Position numbers and translations under genes: made by a program. 64,000 nt of DNA from Hybos culiciformis (lineage: Eukaryota > Arthropoda > Insecta > Diptera > Hybotidae). Positions 1 to 14,600 of the stretch are shown piece after piece. The DNA is taken from assembly GCA_964007475.1 (NCBI GenBank), contig OZ023274.1, positions 104,021,372 to 104,085,371 of the forward strand, written 5' to 3'. Position 1 is the stretch's first letter. Each line of letters starts with the position of its first letter. The notes below the pieces were generated by a model. The model was not told where the DNA came from and ran no database searches. It was given only the letters and a program-made list of their open reading frames with translations.

Positions 1-3000
1 CACCCATCTCTTATCGGATAATAAATTTTTGTGGAAAAAATTTATTTAGCTTAAATAATGTTTTTTCTTCATTTGTATCTTTTATTTTTATTTTTGGTCT
101 TCTTAGTTTTTTTTAATTTTTTTTTTTGGCCAATTAATGTGCATTTGCGTGAAATGAGATAATTTTCTAATTTCACATTTTTACAATTTGGTTTTTGTGG
201 TTTGCTTTCTACAACAGAAAAAAAAATATTTATATTTATTTGTTTTTGAATATTCGTCTATACTGTAAAAGTTAAACAAAAAAATAAATATCCAAATTAC
301 TTACTTCCTATTTAAATATTCTTAATATTCTATTCACTGACAATAAATATATAGAGTGAACATTATTGGCGGGAAAAAAATTTAACTACATTTGTTGAAA
401 TTAAAATTCCTAATAAAATCATATGTTTATATGTCTCAGAAGTCTTTACATATAAATTTAAAGAAATCATATGAATGATATTATACTTAATTAAATTTTT
501 CAAGAATTTTCCAAATGCAAAATATAATTTATTTGATTCCAAAAAATTATTTAATTTGACTTAAACTGAAAGCTTCAAAATTATTTTAAAGGAAAACTCA
601 TTGAAAATTCTCAGATATCTTTAAGTATTTTAAACATATACACATATATATTAAAACAAAATATTAAATTTCTCAATTCATCTTGTTATTTTAGAGAATT
701 TTCTTTTCCAAAAATTAATATTCTACTCGTTGAATAAATTGCTTTTTTTTTTTGAACTTTATTATTTGTTTTTTTTTTTTCTTGAAGAAAAAGTTTTCCC
801 AATTTAGTTTGGAATTCAATTCAAAAGGAATTCCAATCATTTGGTTATTTTTTTTGTTGTTGAAAGGAACATGAAAACGAAATGACTTTAAGAATTTTTC
901 TAAATAAGAAAATTCCAATGAGATTTTCGAGATAGTTATGCATACCTTGTTCTTTTGTATGTTGAACCTACGTGTATTTTTTTTTATTTTTAGGGATAAC
1001 TAAAGAAATAATATTTTGAATAAAAACACAAAAATTATGATGAATATTAAATATAATTGAACTAAAGTAAAGTTTTTGAATCCTTTATTTTCGGATTTAA
1101 AAATAGGAAAATTATTTATTAGGTAATCGTGTAGAATAAAGTATATGAACTTCGCAACATATAAATAGTTTGTTAAGCTGTTGAAAAAATTCTGTATTGC
1201 CTCAAACTTTATTTTCAATATTTTTATTCTTTTTAACTAAAGCTTATTTTGCAGTTCATCCTTGATTTTTTGATTGCTTTATGATATAATAAAGAATCTT
1301 AAGTTCAAGGTTTGTATACATTCAAGAAACTAAGAAATGTTGTGACATCTGGATCTGAGTAATTTTTGTTAAAGAGTTGATTCGAACTGTCGATTATTTA
1401 AATGTTTTCTTTTTATCTTCTTTAATTTAATTTCTCTTTCAAATTATAAATATTACAATTATTATAGCAGCAGCAACCACAAAATAACATATTTTTATCA
1501 GCAATATCGAGAACAGCTGTTTGATAAATTTCCTCATATTTGGATTATGAATTTTTTCATATAAAATAAATAAATAAACTTATTACAATTACAATATTAA
1601 GACTTCACCCTAAGCTATATATTGTTTTTAAACCAAATGGTTATTTTTATTTTATGTATAGTTAAAGTAGTGAAAATATGAAACCATCGTTATATGGAAC
1701 CAACATTATGATGTGAATAGCTTCTAAACATAACATAACTTTTTAATATTTTCAGCTCACATTTTATACACAATGCTTATACAGAGTATTATATGCATCG
1801 GAATGTAATTCAATCTTTATTTTAATTACAGAATATTAATTTCCTGAAAAATCAGTTAAAAAGGGCTGCCAATATTAACCTCCTTTATTTTTATGTTCCT
1901 TTTTTATTTGACCCTTTTATACATATATTTAATATGAACAAAAACTTTTGTATAATGCTTGTGTTCATATATCCAGTAATTTTAATTTTAATGGGATGTT
2001 CTGGTCTTAATTGCTCCTATTCAATATGAATTTTAATCTGAAAAATTATCCATAAAAGTTCTTAAAACAATATTTGCCATCAGACAATTTAGAAGCCACC
2101 ACCATCAGTTTGTTTATATGTGAAAAATTAAAAAGAATCACATAAATTTTAACTAGCTTTCACAAAAATAATAATGACCATTAGAACATTAATTGAACAA
2201 TATATAAATTTTGTGCATTGATTGGTTTTGATTATTCTTCTCTGCACATAATCTATATGAATTTTTATGGAGACAATTTAAAAAATTAAAACATTGTCTT
2301 GTGATGTATATTGGAAAGCTATTATTATCTATATAAGTATTTTAATCTAGTGCAGAATTTTTATATAAATTTTTATAACTTTTACGTTTGAGGTTTGAGT
2401 GGCGGTCTAGTCTTAATCAGATGGGCCCAAAATGCAGGGTTCTGGATTCAAGGTGTTTTGAAGCATTTAAATTATTTAATGTATCCTTGTAGACTAAATA
2501 GTAAATTTTAATTCTATTACTCGATGCCGCAAAATAAAAACCCAACTCGAAAGTAATATTTTTATCTTTTAACACAATATTTCACTTAATATTCAGCATA
2601 CAAATAATTTAAATATACCTAAATACATTCATCACAAAGTTGCACAATATATTTGTTTGCTCAAAAAAAAAATCAATTAAAATGTAAAAGATATAAATCA
2701 TTCAGAATTTTGGTTGCTTACAATCCATCAACAGTAATACCATTAATCATTCCCATTTTCATTTCATATGAAATATAACAATCAATCAATTTTGGGGCTT
2801 AGTCGAGGGGGAAATTAAAAAAAAAAAAAAACTTTAAAATTACGACGAAGAAAAAAGTTTTGAAAAGATTCCTTTTAATTTTTTATTTTTTTTTTAATTT
2901 TCGGTCATTTCAGATATAAATATAATGTTGTGTGTATATAGTTATATATATACTCAAAGTTGGACGAAACAGTATTACTTCTATTAGTGTTGCTTAAAGA

Positions 3001-3080
3001 ATTACTTTCTATATTTTGATTTAACATTTTAACGTAATTTTGATTGTATTGAAATTTTGGTTGCCCTTAACAGCAAGAAC
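1..3080. other. AT-rich intergenic sequence, no gene seen
   Basis: Homopolymer-rich AT sequence downstream of pk. The short frames here (for example on the minus strand near 715-918 and 1000-1218) are Lys/Phe/Ile-rich translations of A/T runs with no recognisable motif. Around 2395-2470 the sequence is less AT-rich and vaguely like a decayed tRNA-derived SINE, but not well enough to call. Confidence 0.6.
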
Positions 3081-3554
3081 CATTGGCGTGGCTACAAATA
3101 TTGCGCACCTAGTCGAAAATAAATTTGCGCCCACCCACCCCACAATTTCAAAAAAGGAACCAATAATGTTTCTTTTATTTTTAATAATTTATTTTTTAAT
3201 TTTTTATAAAAAAAATAACTCTTAAGTTTTCGCCTATTATTCTAATTATCATATAACTGACGACTCGTCAACGCCGTTTTGCATGAACGTTAAATTTCCT
3301 TTTTAAGTCGGAAACGACTCATCATCTTTATATGGTGTCAAGTTCCAGCTGTCATCGACCGGATAGCACATATCCCTACATGCTAAAATTCATTTTCGAA
3401 GTAATATTCAAAATCACAATTAAAATAAATAAAAAAATTTTTTTGTGAAAAATCATGAATTTTGTTGGTAAAATGCTGACAAACGGTGCGCCCTTTATTA
3501 ACTTCGTGCGCCCGCAGCATTTGCTGCGTTCGCCTACCAGTAGTTTGGCCACTG
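3081..3554. mobile_element. hAT-like non-autonomous element, copy 1
   Basis: A 474-bp element with ends CATTGGCG... and ...GGCCACTG, flanked by a perfect 8-bp direct repeat GCAAGAAC (3073-3080 and 3555-3562). A second copy of the whole element lies at 40033-40502. CAGTG-type ends and 8-bp duplications are typical of the hAT superfamily. There is no transposase frame, so it is a MITE-like deletion derivative. Shared internal landmarks include a CCCACCCACCCC run, GTGTCAAGTTCCAGCTGTC and GTTGGTAAAATGCTGAC. Confidence 0.85.
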
Positions 3555-3562
3555 GCAAGAAC

Positions 3563-4238
3563 TCACACATTTCGTCTTCTAAAGGTATATTATAATAATT
3601 TTGATGAAAGAATTAAATAATTTCTTTTAGCTTTTATATTCGCACATATTTACATAATATTTAATATTCGATATTTGAGTTTTTGTTCTTTCTTCCATAT
3701 TGATTATATGTACTCGCCGAGGCATGGTTTGGCATAAATTTCTAGTTCTAAATAATTTGAAATAAATACACAAGTTTTTTAGTGTCTCATAAAAAGAATT
3801 TTTTTATTTTTCTTTTAAATATATTATATTGACTTCGTATATATTAAAAAAATATATATATTTATATTATTAAAAGAAATAAAAAATTATCGCATGAAAT
3901 TAAAATTGTAGCATATATATTTTTTTTTTCATATATTTTATACAAGACATTGTACTACAAATTAATTTTTATAAATAAAATAAAAAAAGAAAATAACTAC
4001 AGGTTATATTTTAATTTGTAATTTTTTTTTTACATTGATATTATTTCCTTTGTCACTCATAAATTTAGCATAAATATTTTATTTCTTTTTTAGTTAATAA
4101 TTTTTTTTTTTATACAATTTTCTTAAGCTTATCTTTACAAGAACATACATATTTTTATTTTTTATTTTTTGAAATTCTACTCCTCTTTCCACGTTATTAT
4201 TATTATTATAACTTTTTTTAAATAATCATTAAATATCG
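3563..4238 (-). other. 3' flank and presumed 3' UTR of pk
   Basis: AT-rich stretch just after the pk stop codon with no open frame of note. On the minus strand, AATAAA motifs occur at 4166-4161 and 4159-4154, about 75 bases past the stop, with more further on (for example near 4080). In DNA this AT-rich the motif has little specificity, so the real polyadenylation site cannot be chosen from sequence alone. Confidence 0.4.
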
Positions 4239-5618
4239 TCACGATATAATGCAATTTTTGTCTTTCTCTTTATCCAATGTAGAATCTGCTGGTTGTTGTT
4301 TTTTAACTTTACGATCATAAGCTAAAGCATCATTTGGTACATAACTAACACGTACACCGCCATAATGTCTTCTCTGAGGCAATTGATATAAATAATCTTC
4401 AGAGCTTGAGGTGCTTGACGAACAAGTTGAACATACACTGGACAAATCAGATTCATCATTTGTTGAAGATAATTGACCACTTTTAGACGTGTTTGCTGAT
4501 GATGTACCTGCTGCTTCTGTTTTGCTTGAAGATTTTTTCTGTATTGGTAAATTAATGGTTGAATTTTTACATGATCTTTTCCGTCGTCGTCTCCGGGAAA
4601 ATGGACCGTTACTGCCGGAATAACTTCGAGAGCGCGGTAAAGAATCTGGAATACCTTCAAAGCGTACACCTTTTTTCTTCGGCTGAATAGATGCCGGTGA
4701 ATCTAACAGTTTGGCTTGACTTGACGTCATTGGCTGATTGAAATCATTATCAGGTACTTTGGAAGCTGTTGATAAATTTGGAGATGGCAATTCAGAAAGA
4801 GGTGTTGGAATTGGCTCTAAACTTTTTTGGATATTTTCCAGCTCGTGTGAAAGTTCTGGCATACTTGATGTCAAAGATGAATCCATTTTATTTTTTTGGG
4901 GTGAATTACTATTTTTTCCAGAACTATGATGTTTAGGATGCCAAACGTCTAAATTCAAACTCATTTCGGTAAAACTAAACGAATCTGATTGTCCTCGATG
5001 CATATTCCTATCATTCGATTGGCTTCTTCTGGATTGGAGCCTAGAGCTTGAGCAATCTATGGCGTCTTCTTCTTTTTGGGTATTAATTTCAAATTTTTTC
5101 ATAGCCTGAGAAGGTGTACCTGAACAACTAGATTCCTTAAGATTTTGTGGGGATGATAATGCGGATGTTAATGAACCATTACCATAATCTTGATCACTAG
5201 GAGAATTTTGCAGCTGAGGCATAACACGTTGAGTCGGCAATGGCTTATTACTTGAACTATCCGAAGGTGTAGGTGGTTCACCTTTACTGCAAGCTATAGA
5301 ACAATATATTGCTCCACGTCGTGGTAAAAACGGACGACCCATTAATGAGCAACGGCAGGTGTTACATGAGAAACATTCATCAGTAGCATGCCAATGTTGC
5401 CCATCGTGACTCATTTGACCTTCATCAACTCCTATTGCCTCACCACAATAATCACAGTATTCAGCGAACATCGAATCAAAACAAGTTAAACAAAAAGGCT
5501 TACCATCTCTCATTATATAACGTTGGCCACCCAATTGTTTTTCACATTCAAAACAAGCGAAATGTGTCATATGCCATGCTCGTCCCTCAGCTTCAGTGCA
5601 TTCATCAGCCAGAATTAT
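4239..5618 (-). CDS. pk: pk last exon: LIM2, LIM3, C-terminal region and CaaX box
   Basis: Terminal coding exon, 459 codons plus TGA, following the acceptor CTTTCTAACAG. It completes LIM2 (HFACFEC ... FCLTC, residues to 757) and holds LIM3 (CDYC at 766-769 to YCSIAC at 821). Next come a conserved [10 protein letters not shown], a Ser-rich disordered tail, [19 protein letters not shown] near residue 1028, an Arg/Lys cluster RRRRRKR, and a Tyr-containing [12 protein letters not shown] block. It ends KNCIIS, a CaaX box with Ser in the last position, which favours farnesylation and membrane attachment as shown for vertebrate and fly Prickle. No frameshift or missing zinc ligand is seen. Confidence 0.97.
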   Translation of the reverse strand: MILADECTEAEGRAWHMTHFACFECEKQLGGQRYIMRDGKPFCLTCFDSMFAEYCDYCGEAIGVDEGQMSHDGQHWHATDECFSCNTCRCSLMGRPFLPRRGAIYCSIACSKGEPPTPSDSSSNKPLPTQRVMPQLQNSPSDQDYGNGSLTSALSSPQNLKESSCSGTPSQAMKKFEINTQKEEDAIDCSSSRLQSRRSQSNDRNMHRGQSDSFSFTEMSLNLDVWHPKHHSSGKNSNSPQKNKMDSSLTSSMPELSHELENIQKSLEPIPTPLSELPSPNLSTASKVPDNDFNQPMTSSQAKLLDSPASIQPKKKGVRFEGIPDSLPRSRSYSGSNGPFSRRRRRKRSCKNSTINLPIQKKSSSKTEAAGTSSANTSKSGQLSSTNDESDLSSVCSTCSSSTSSSEDYLYQLPQRRHYGGVRVSYVPNDALAYDRKVKKQQPADSTLDKEKDKNCIIS

Positions 5619-8600
5619 CTGTTAGAAAGAAAAAGAAAATATTTCTTTTATAATATTTAATTTATTTATTTTTTAACTATATAAGACACTTACTTCATCA
5701 CAAGCTGAACATCGTGGTTTTAATGTTTCTGCATGATGCCGTCCACAATATAATCGACCGTCACGATGAAAATAAATGAGATCAACAAGTAATTCACGGC
5801 AAATACAGCAAGTAAAACATGCAGGATGCCATGAAATATTTGGTCCAAATCTAGATGCAAAAATTCCAATGTCACCTACCGATATTATGTCATCACACTG
5901 AAATTTTTAATTATTATTCCATTTAATCATTCCATTTAAAATTTAATTCATTTCACTTACCCCGTTACAAGGTCTGACTGTTATAAGCTGGCGGACAGTA
6001 CCCCTTCCCAATGAATCTCTCTTTCTTTGGGCAGAAAATAAACGTAACTCCTTGCGTTCTTCTTCAGTCAATGAATGACAGTAACGAACCTATATTGAGG
6101 AAAAATAAATAAAAATCATAATTAGAATGTTTAAAATTTTAATAGTTTCATTGCAGTTTCGTATTAGCAAATATAAACATTATTGTAAAAATTTATAAAA
6201 ATATTCAAGTTTTTCATTATATATTTAAATTAAAAACTGGTTTAAATTTTGATTGTTAAATTAATTGCTAGTAATGGTTTTCCGGTGATAACAATATCAT
6301 ATATTCCCAGTTTAAAATTAATAAATATATTTATTTCTAGTTTTTTTTTTGCATTATGTAATATTATTACATTATTTTAATTGTGTCAATAAGTTATATA
6401 TAAAACTATTTCCCGCTTGACACATTGTACTTAAATTCTTTTTTTTTTTATTAAGAATTCAACAAATATTAACACTGCATTCGAAAATTTTTCCTACCAT
6501 AGATAAATTTCTGCCAAAAGCTTCAGAAATCTCTTTAAATGTCCTTTAATTATTTTATTAAATTTTTTTAATTAATAATAATTAATAAATAACTTACTTC
6601 ATTATCATGCGGAGGTAGCTGTTGAAGTAATTGTCTTACTCGATATCTTTCACCTGGACTATTTACGTATGGCACCTTGTCATCTGGTATTTGTGAAAAA
6701 TATAAACGAACCTGAAAATATATGCAATAAAGATTTAAAGAAGATAAATTTATAATTGAAAAACAAAAAAAAAATTCAATAATATAATTTCGATAAACAA
6801 ATCATTATTCCATCATAAAGCAAGAGCAAAAAAAAAAAAAAAAACATAATGTTATGCAAGTCAGACATTATTATGTGAAAATGAAAATTGCAATCAAGAG
6901 TAGAAAAAAAAAATTGTACATACTATATGTTCATTTTTAACAGTTAAATAATAATATAAAATTTTTTTTTTTTATTGGAAATGAATATTTTGACCGATAA
7001 CTGTCAATGACGGAAAACCAGAAAATTCAATGTTATATATATTTAATATTTTCTTATAGATAACACTAACTTAAAGTATGAAGTATCTATTCTATATTAC
7101 TATATATTTTTTTTTTTTAATAAAATTATAAATTAGATTTTTCTTATATATCTAGCGAATAGTGTTTAATTGGAAAAATATAAATTAGGTGAAGCGTAAA
7201 AGTAGTATAAGGAAAAAAAAATCATCTTTACAATATATAATATTGATTAAATTTAAATTAAAACATTATATATATGTACATGACTATGTACGCGATCAAG
7301 TAAACGCCTCTAATTTTTAGAAAAATAATATTTTTTTTTTGTTATTATACATTTATTCATATTGTTAAAAACTTGATTAATTAACTTCGTGTTAATAATA
7401 ACAAATTATAATCTTTCTGCAAGATAATAATAATGATTGCATAGATTCGATAGAATAGGTAATTTGAGTAAAACTGAAGCCAAAAAAAATAAATTAATTA
7501 CTTTAGGATTTGTCGTTGTCAAAAAAGCACTTTTTTTTGGCTTTTCAAATGCTTGACAAATATCAAATTAATTTCTAAGCTTTTTCTAAATTCGATAGGG
7601 TGTAATTTAAAATGGTTTTGTGTAAAGAAATCTTATTATCAAATTTCGTATGAAATCGAAATCATTTAATATCTTTTAGCTGAAAGTATGATTTGAAGAA
7701 CCAGACGGTGTACATTTTGTTTTTGCGACAGCTTAATGTCTTGCCTGATATTTTTTATTTTCAATTTAAAGAAATTTCAACTCATACCTAAATCAGATAC
7801 TTTAGTAAGAATTATTAACTGTTACGAAACATTGTAATCGCAGAAAAGAAAAGAAACAAACTTTTTTTTCTTCTGACCATTGGAAAAACCAAATAACTTT
7901 TCGCATGATTCCAATTTTTTTTTTATTTCTTTTTTAAAACATAATTTTCTTTTTTTTTTCATTTCGTTATGCTAAATAGTCATAATTTTTATGCTTCTTA
8001 TATTGAAAAAAAAAAAATAAAAAATAAATGTTTATTACAAATTACAATTTTGTTATAAGAATCTCACAATAATTAAGGAAATTAATTTTTGTTTTTTCTT
8101 CTTTCATTTTTATCATTCACGCACGTAAATAGTTTTGGATTTTCTTAGTTATACAAAGAATTAAAGGCAAGGGTGAACTAATTTCAGAGAATTGATGTTG
8201 AATATAAAAATTTCTGTTCGTTATATGCATGTAGTTATAAGAATTTAATAAAAATAAGAATTTGAAACAATTTTTTTTTTCAAGAAATACCACAATGACA
8301 TAACAAATTATGTGAGAAATAAATGATGCCTATATTTAGGGTTACCAGATTTTCCCCACTACAAACCGGGACAAAAAGAATTTTTTTACAAAATTAATAA
8401 AATTTATTAAAAAAATATTTTATTTAATAAAATATAAAAAAAGGCCCATTATTACTTCAACAAGGACAAGTACGTAATTAAATAATATCTTAAAATTAAT
8501 AACACAAATTAGGAACAAAAAATATAAATATTCATTTCATTTACTTGCCGAAGCAACTTCAGATTTGTGTTTCTGACTTTTCATGTAATTTTTAATGTCG

Positions 8601-11600
8601 GATAAACCATGACTTGTACTAAAACTTGAATTGCAATGTCTACAATACGCTTCCGTATCAATTTTGCCTTTTTTATAAAAGGAAATTCTGAAGTACATTT
8701 TTCTAGAAATTGGCATTTTCTCTTTGGAATGCTTGAACTTGAAGGTATAAAATAAATCTAATAATATATAAAATGAAACTAGTAAACCAAATTTTATAAA
8801 TAAAAAATACTAACAAAAATTGGTACCAGGCAAATTCCAGCCAACTCTTGCAGCTAAATAAACAAACAAAAATGTATAAATAAACAAATACTACCCTGCT
8901 GGATTGATGTAATGTAGGATCGAGAATTAGAAAAATGAAAGGAAAGCGTAACATAACCTGAACAAAGTGGCACATTTTTTATAAGTTTATTAATTTTTTT
9001 TGGTCAAAAATGTTAAACCGGTACTATTGAGCGTTCCGAGAACCTTTTTCGGGACGTCATGAAATGACATGAAAACCGGGACAATCCCGGAAAACCGGGA
9101 CGTCTGGCAACCCTACTATATTCAATAATTTTTTTTTGAAAAATTAATTAACTTACATCTCTAACATAGGGAGAAAATTAATAAAAAAATTTTAATTATT
9201 TTTTTGGAAATTGATTTTAAATATTATTCTTTTAGAACTTATTATTACCAAAAAATCTTATGTTTAATCCGCTGCTAACACTGGCCTACACTCATTTTGG
9301 TGCCTAAGATTAAGGACCTGATTTTGGGTATATTTTCTGAGCTGATACAAGAAAACTAGTCACATTTTTCATATCAGCTCCAATTTCAATACCAAAGTAT
9401 ACAGAATACAAGCGAATTACCGTGTCATTAATCGGTTTCCGTTGATCTTTCATTATATAATCACCGCATATGTAACAAAACGTATCAGGATCGTTAATGC
9501 AACTTCTTGACTTACTTGCCATCATAAATTTATACGATTAATGTCATAAAAGTAGTTATAACATGAACTGATTTTGAATAAAACCGTAAAAAATTTGAAA
9601 TAAGAATTGTAGGTAAACCAGAGCTGTCAGCTGACATCTAGTAGCAGCAATGTAGTTCATGCTAACTACTTTACCGACTACAGATGCGAACAGAGCTGCA
9701 CCAGTACAAAAATTTTTTGTTATAGGCCAGTGTAATGGATATGATATAAGATTTAAATTAAAGATAAGCTGATTTCAGATCCTTTCAATACATATATTTC
9801 TAATACTATACTATAGTCTTCATTCAGTTTCGTTGATTAACATCATCCAAAAATATCCAAAAACAAACAACTTGTACAAATTTATCATATACAAATTTCA
9901 GAACAAATGATTAAAAGAAAAACGAAAAAAATCCTAAAGTTTCCCTTCCTTTAAAAAGGATGGAAAAAATAAATAGAATCATTATTAATATGATTAATAA
10001 AATTTTAGCATGAATAAAAATAAAAAAAAACTCCTTCGTTTTCCCATATTTCCCTAAAGAAAAATTTCTTATTCAATTTGTGTACACTTTATATATATTT
10101 TTTTTCTTCTTATTAATATGTGAACATAATAAATCTAGAAACAGAAAATTCATTAATTTATTTATATGTGCGTACATAGTATATTTTAGGGCAAGTGGGA
10201 TTTTATATACTTTTGATATAAATATCCCCACATAATATAGAAAAGCATATAAAAAAGCATTTTCTTCAATAGCAAAATTTATGGTTTGTTTATACCAAAA
10301 AGAAAATTTAACCACCCCTTCAATTTAACTTTTTCTATATAAATAATAAGAATAATGATTAGAAACACTTTAGATTTTGTGCAAAAAAAGTAAATAGCCT
10401 CCAGGATTGAATCTATAGGTAAAATGTGTTTTTTTTTTTAAATATATATATGCCATAAACTCTGAGAATTCTCACACCAATAAAATATTAAACTTGAAGA
10501 ATATATAATAAAAAAAATAAAAAAACCACAGCAATCATCAAATCAACCCTCATTTATACCAATATGAAAAATCACATGCCATTGCATAAAAATATTAAAC
10601 TTTTAGATACTTTGTTTTTTTGAATTTTTTTTTATTTTCTATATATAATATACGATAGGCAATAAATTTTCTATAAAATTATAGAAAAATTTATATAATA
10701 TCTATAAAACACAAGTAGTACTTCAAAATGTTTGCTCATAATTTTGTAAGTGTAGGGCTTTTCATAATCTGCTGCTGAATAGATAACGAAATTGAATAAA
10801 TTGCAGATTGCAACAAAACTATCTTCCGTGATTAGTACTAAGGTTGGAAATATTAAATTTATATTCAATTTTATGAAATCTTGTTAAATTATAATTAAAT
10901 TTTGAAGTCTGCACATATCCGTCACAAGTTAAGGATAAATAGTGGAGTAATTAATAGATATTGCAATTAGTAATTTTAAGTAATAGTTCCTTTGTCGAAA
11001 GCTTGTAATGTGATTGTGAATGCTTGTGAAAGTGCATATAAGAAATACATTTTTGTAGTAGTTTGTATGAATAAAAATTTTCCAATAATCCCAATAACAC
11101 ATAAGAAAGATATACATAAAAATAACTTCCTCAAAATACTACTTTTAAATAGATGCGATTTAAAGATGTTATGCCTTATCTATATTTAACATGTCACGTC
11201 TGAAAATCAAATAACATCGCTGTTCTATTCCCTATATGTACATAATACGTTAGAATATAACTATTAAAAATGTATAAAATAAAAATAAAAGACGCATCAT
11301 TTTTTTTTTTTATTATTTTATTTTAATAACCGTATTTATTTTTCCAGGAATGTCCATTTTTTAAGGACTAACTAAAGTGCTATTTTATTCTCCCAAAAAT
11401 AAAAAAAAAATGGATAAAAATAAAAAATTAAAAAACAACAATTTTTTATGTGGTCGCAGATATATTATATATAATTTTTTTAGTTGTCCACGTTGTGCAA
11501 TTTTTTTTTTTGGTCAACTAAAAAAGGGATGATATATGTGTGAATAAATTTCAGGAATCTCTGTATATAATATTTTACAGGATTTTGTACAAAGCGGATT

Positions 11601-14600
11601 AAATACGTGATATAGTGACTTCGGAAATTGATAAATATTATGTTCCGTACAATTTTGTTATATATATATAAGTGTATATATTTTTTGTGCATATATATAT
11701 ATAATATTTTTGAGATATTTGTGTAGTTATTTTTTTATGTCTGGTATTTTATGTTATGGTTTTGATAGAATTTAATGTTTTTTTTTTTGTAGTATTTTTT
11801 TTTTTGTCTCTCTCAGCTAGATGAAATATTATGTTTTACTGCTTTGTCAGGTTAAATTTTATGTTATTTTAAACGTTCATGTACCTACAATAAAATTAAT
11901 TTGTTAGGAATCATATATATAACAAAAATGTTGAATTTCAAACTTGTAGTTAGAAGTTTAGGACAAAGCTGTGTCGATCTGAGGAAAATAATTTATGAAT
12001 ATTTTTCTTAAAATTTGACGATTTTTTAAATGCTGAACATATTTGATTACTTTTACTTGGTTTTATCCCATTTATTCTTATTAAAAATTGTCAAATGCCA
12101 AGGACATTATGTTAACGTTGAAACTTATCTGTTCTACTTATTTCGTGATCCCTCTGTAAGAATGTATTTCAATTCATGACAAAGAACTATTTAGAAATTT
12201 ATGCCCAAAGAATTATGAAAATTAAACACAGAATTATACTAGATTTTGAGTACAAATTAAATAATTTTATGCCAGAAGACATTTTTATCTTATTTTCTCA
12301 TTAAGCATAAGAGCTTATAAGTCAGCGCTGACCAATAAGTCTTTAAACAGTCACCAAATAATTTAAGTCTTTAAAAATGTCACCAAATAATAACTATAAG
12401 TATTTAAAAATTACACAAATTTGGCATAACATGTCTAGCAATCAAAAAAAAATTAAAATAAATGCAAGTATGTACCTATATAATAAACAATGATTGTCAG
12501 ACAACATAGAGTTACAAACAAAAAAAAAAAAGTTATATTACAATCAAAAGATTGTTACATAAATAATAACTCGTAAATACTTTTTTGTTTCTTTTATCAT
12601 AAAGGAAGTACAAATAGAGTAACTAGTCCCATATAAAAAATTCAAATAAAAAAAGTTAAACAAAATTAGATCAGACCCCCAAGCTTTTATTTTTGTTTAG
12701 AATTTATCGCTATAACGAGAGAGCTTTATAGCTTTTAAAATATTTTTTATATAAAGCTTTTAAAAATAAACAAAATATTTCCTTTATTATAATTGTATTT
12801 TAATGTTTACTAGTATTTGTTCTCTATGAAAAAAAAAAATTGGATTAGAATGTAAATAAAAAAATTATATTTCAAGCATTAATAAATTCATTTTATTTCA
12901 TGTTTATTTATACATCGTCGGTCTCGTGCAAAAAGCACGAAACTGTAAGTTTGGCCGTTTTGACCTAATATTGTACAAAAATCATAAAAAACTAAAATTT
13001 GAATATGTTCAAAGTCAAAAGCTCTCATAAATTATCCGCAATAACTATTTCTATTTTCCCGAAAGTACCAAAACGTACTACAAAAAAAGAAAAAAAAATT
13101 TCAAAACCAATTTTCTCAAAACTATGTTTTTGCAGTTTCGTGATTTTTGCATGAGACCGACGATGCTCACATTTTTTTATATTATTGGAATAATGATTTT
13201 TTTGTTCTTTTATTTTAGTTTGTAAGGATACTTTAACTTTGTAATAATATCCCTTTTAAAAATTTTGAGCCTTTTGTTATTAAAAGTGTTAATAACAAAC
13301 TCCAAAAATTTAAATTTATGTTCAAACATTCGTCTGTTTCGGTGAACCAGAAATCATATTTTTTTGATAATTTTGTTGCGTCCAAACAGCAATGTAATTG
13401 TATACTGTATGTAAAATTTTTTTTTTATAAACATTTTGAGCAAAATAGTTATCAAAAAATTTTATATGAAATCTGTTAATTTCAAACAGATCATCTTTTG
13501 GTGCTTTCAAATAAAATATTTCCAAATCAGTCTCATAATTCTTGAGATATAAAAATTGTTCTGATTTCAATACAAGGACATCATTAGTTTTTTTTTAAGT
13601 ATTTTTTATGATTGGGGTCGATAGAAGATAACTTGTTTAGCCGACTACTTTTTATGGAGCTCTAACTTCATGAATTAGTAAAATATTTACGTGAAGGTTG
13701 CGCATTAAAAAAAAGTGCGACTACCTACTCATTAATATATAAAATAAATTAATAAATACTTTACTTATTATTCAAATTATTTATACTTATTTTAATTCCA
13801 TATCCAAATTGATAAATTTTCAATAATAATAAAATATTCCGGTATAATTTTCTTAACGTCCTTATAAAAATTTCAAAATTTAAATAATTAAAACAAAGTT
13901 CATGCAAAATATTTTAATATACATGTACCATTAAATGCAAAACACTGTTATTTTAAAGAACGAACTAATTAAACGTAAATTCACGAAAAAAATAAAACAA
14001 TGTCTCCCACTATCGTTTAAGAATATTTTATATTTTTATTAATATTTTATATTTTATTATGTAGGTAAAATATTATGACATATTATCTCTTTTTTAATGT
14101 AAAAATTAAATTGTAATAGATATATTTATTGATTTGAAATAACTTATGATAAGAATTTTATAAATTTCAATGAAGACGTAGATGCTAGTTTTTCAAAAAA
14201 AAAAAAACATAGATGCAATAAATTGATGTTAGCACATGACAACAATACATATTTAGATACATATTTTTTCATTTATTCATTATAGTTTTATAGTATGATT
14301 TTTCGCACAACTACATTCGAATTTTTATAAGTTGTGTAATTTTAAAACTAAACATCCTCAAAATTGAAAAAATTAATGAGTATTAGAGAGAATAGAAAAA
14401 CTTTTTTGTATACATATGTTTTGGGGGTCTGAAAAAATAGGAAAAAAAATAAAAGCGATATTTTAAAAAGTTGTTTGACATAGTTACTCTATATTATACT
14501 TCCTTTATGCTTTTATTCAAAAAAATTTATTTTTTATTTTATTTTTTATTTTTTTCAATTTTTTATTCATACTTTAAAGTCGTCGTAGGTAGACATCAAA

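Larger units (their letters stand above)
12598..14509. mobile_element. 1.9 kb terminal-inverted-repeat element
   Basis: Left end CATAAAGGAAGTACAAATAG, right end reading inward CATAAAGGAAGTATAATATAG, followed on both sides by GAGTAACTA; the paired ACCCCC/GGGGGT blocks at about 12667 and 14424 extend the similarity. The element is flanked immediately by a perfect 7-bp repeat CTTTTAT (12591-12597, 14510-14516). The same terminal family forms the hairpin element at 53326-53649. The interior has no intact transposase; a minus-strand open stretch around 13322-13590 may be a relic of coding sequence. A smaller inverted-repeat element (12913-13165) sits inside. Confidence 0.75.

Noticed and set aside
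2395..2470. tRNA-like or SINE-like segment with GGTTCTGGATTC
   Set aside because: The B-box match is poor and no tRNA fold or second copy was seen.
4322..4669. 115-codon minus-strand frame, and plus-strand frames at 4738-4929 and 5435-5653
   Set aside because: They overlap the LIM3/C-terminal exon of pk in other frames and have no motif; the pk frame explains the sequence.
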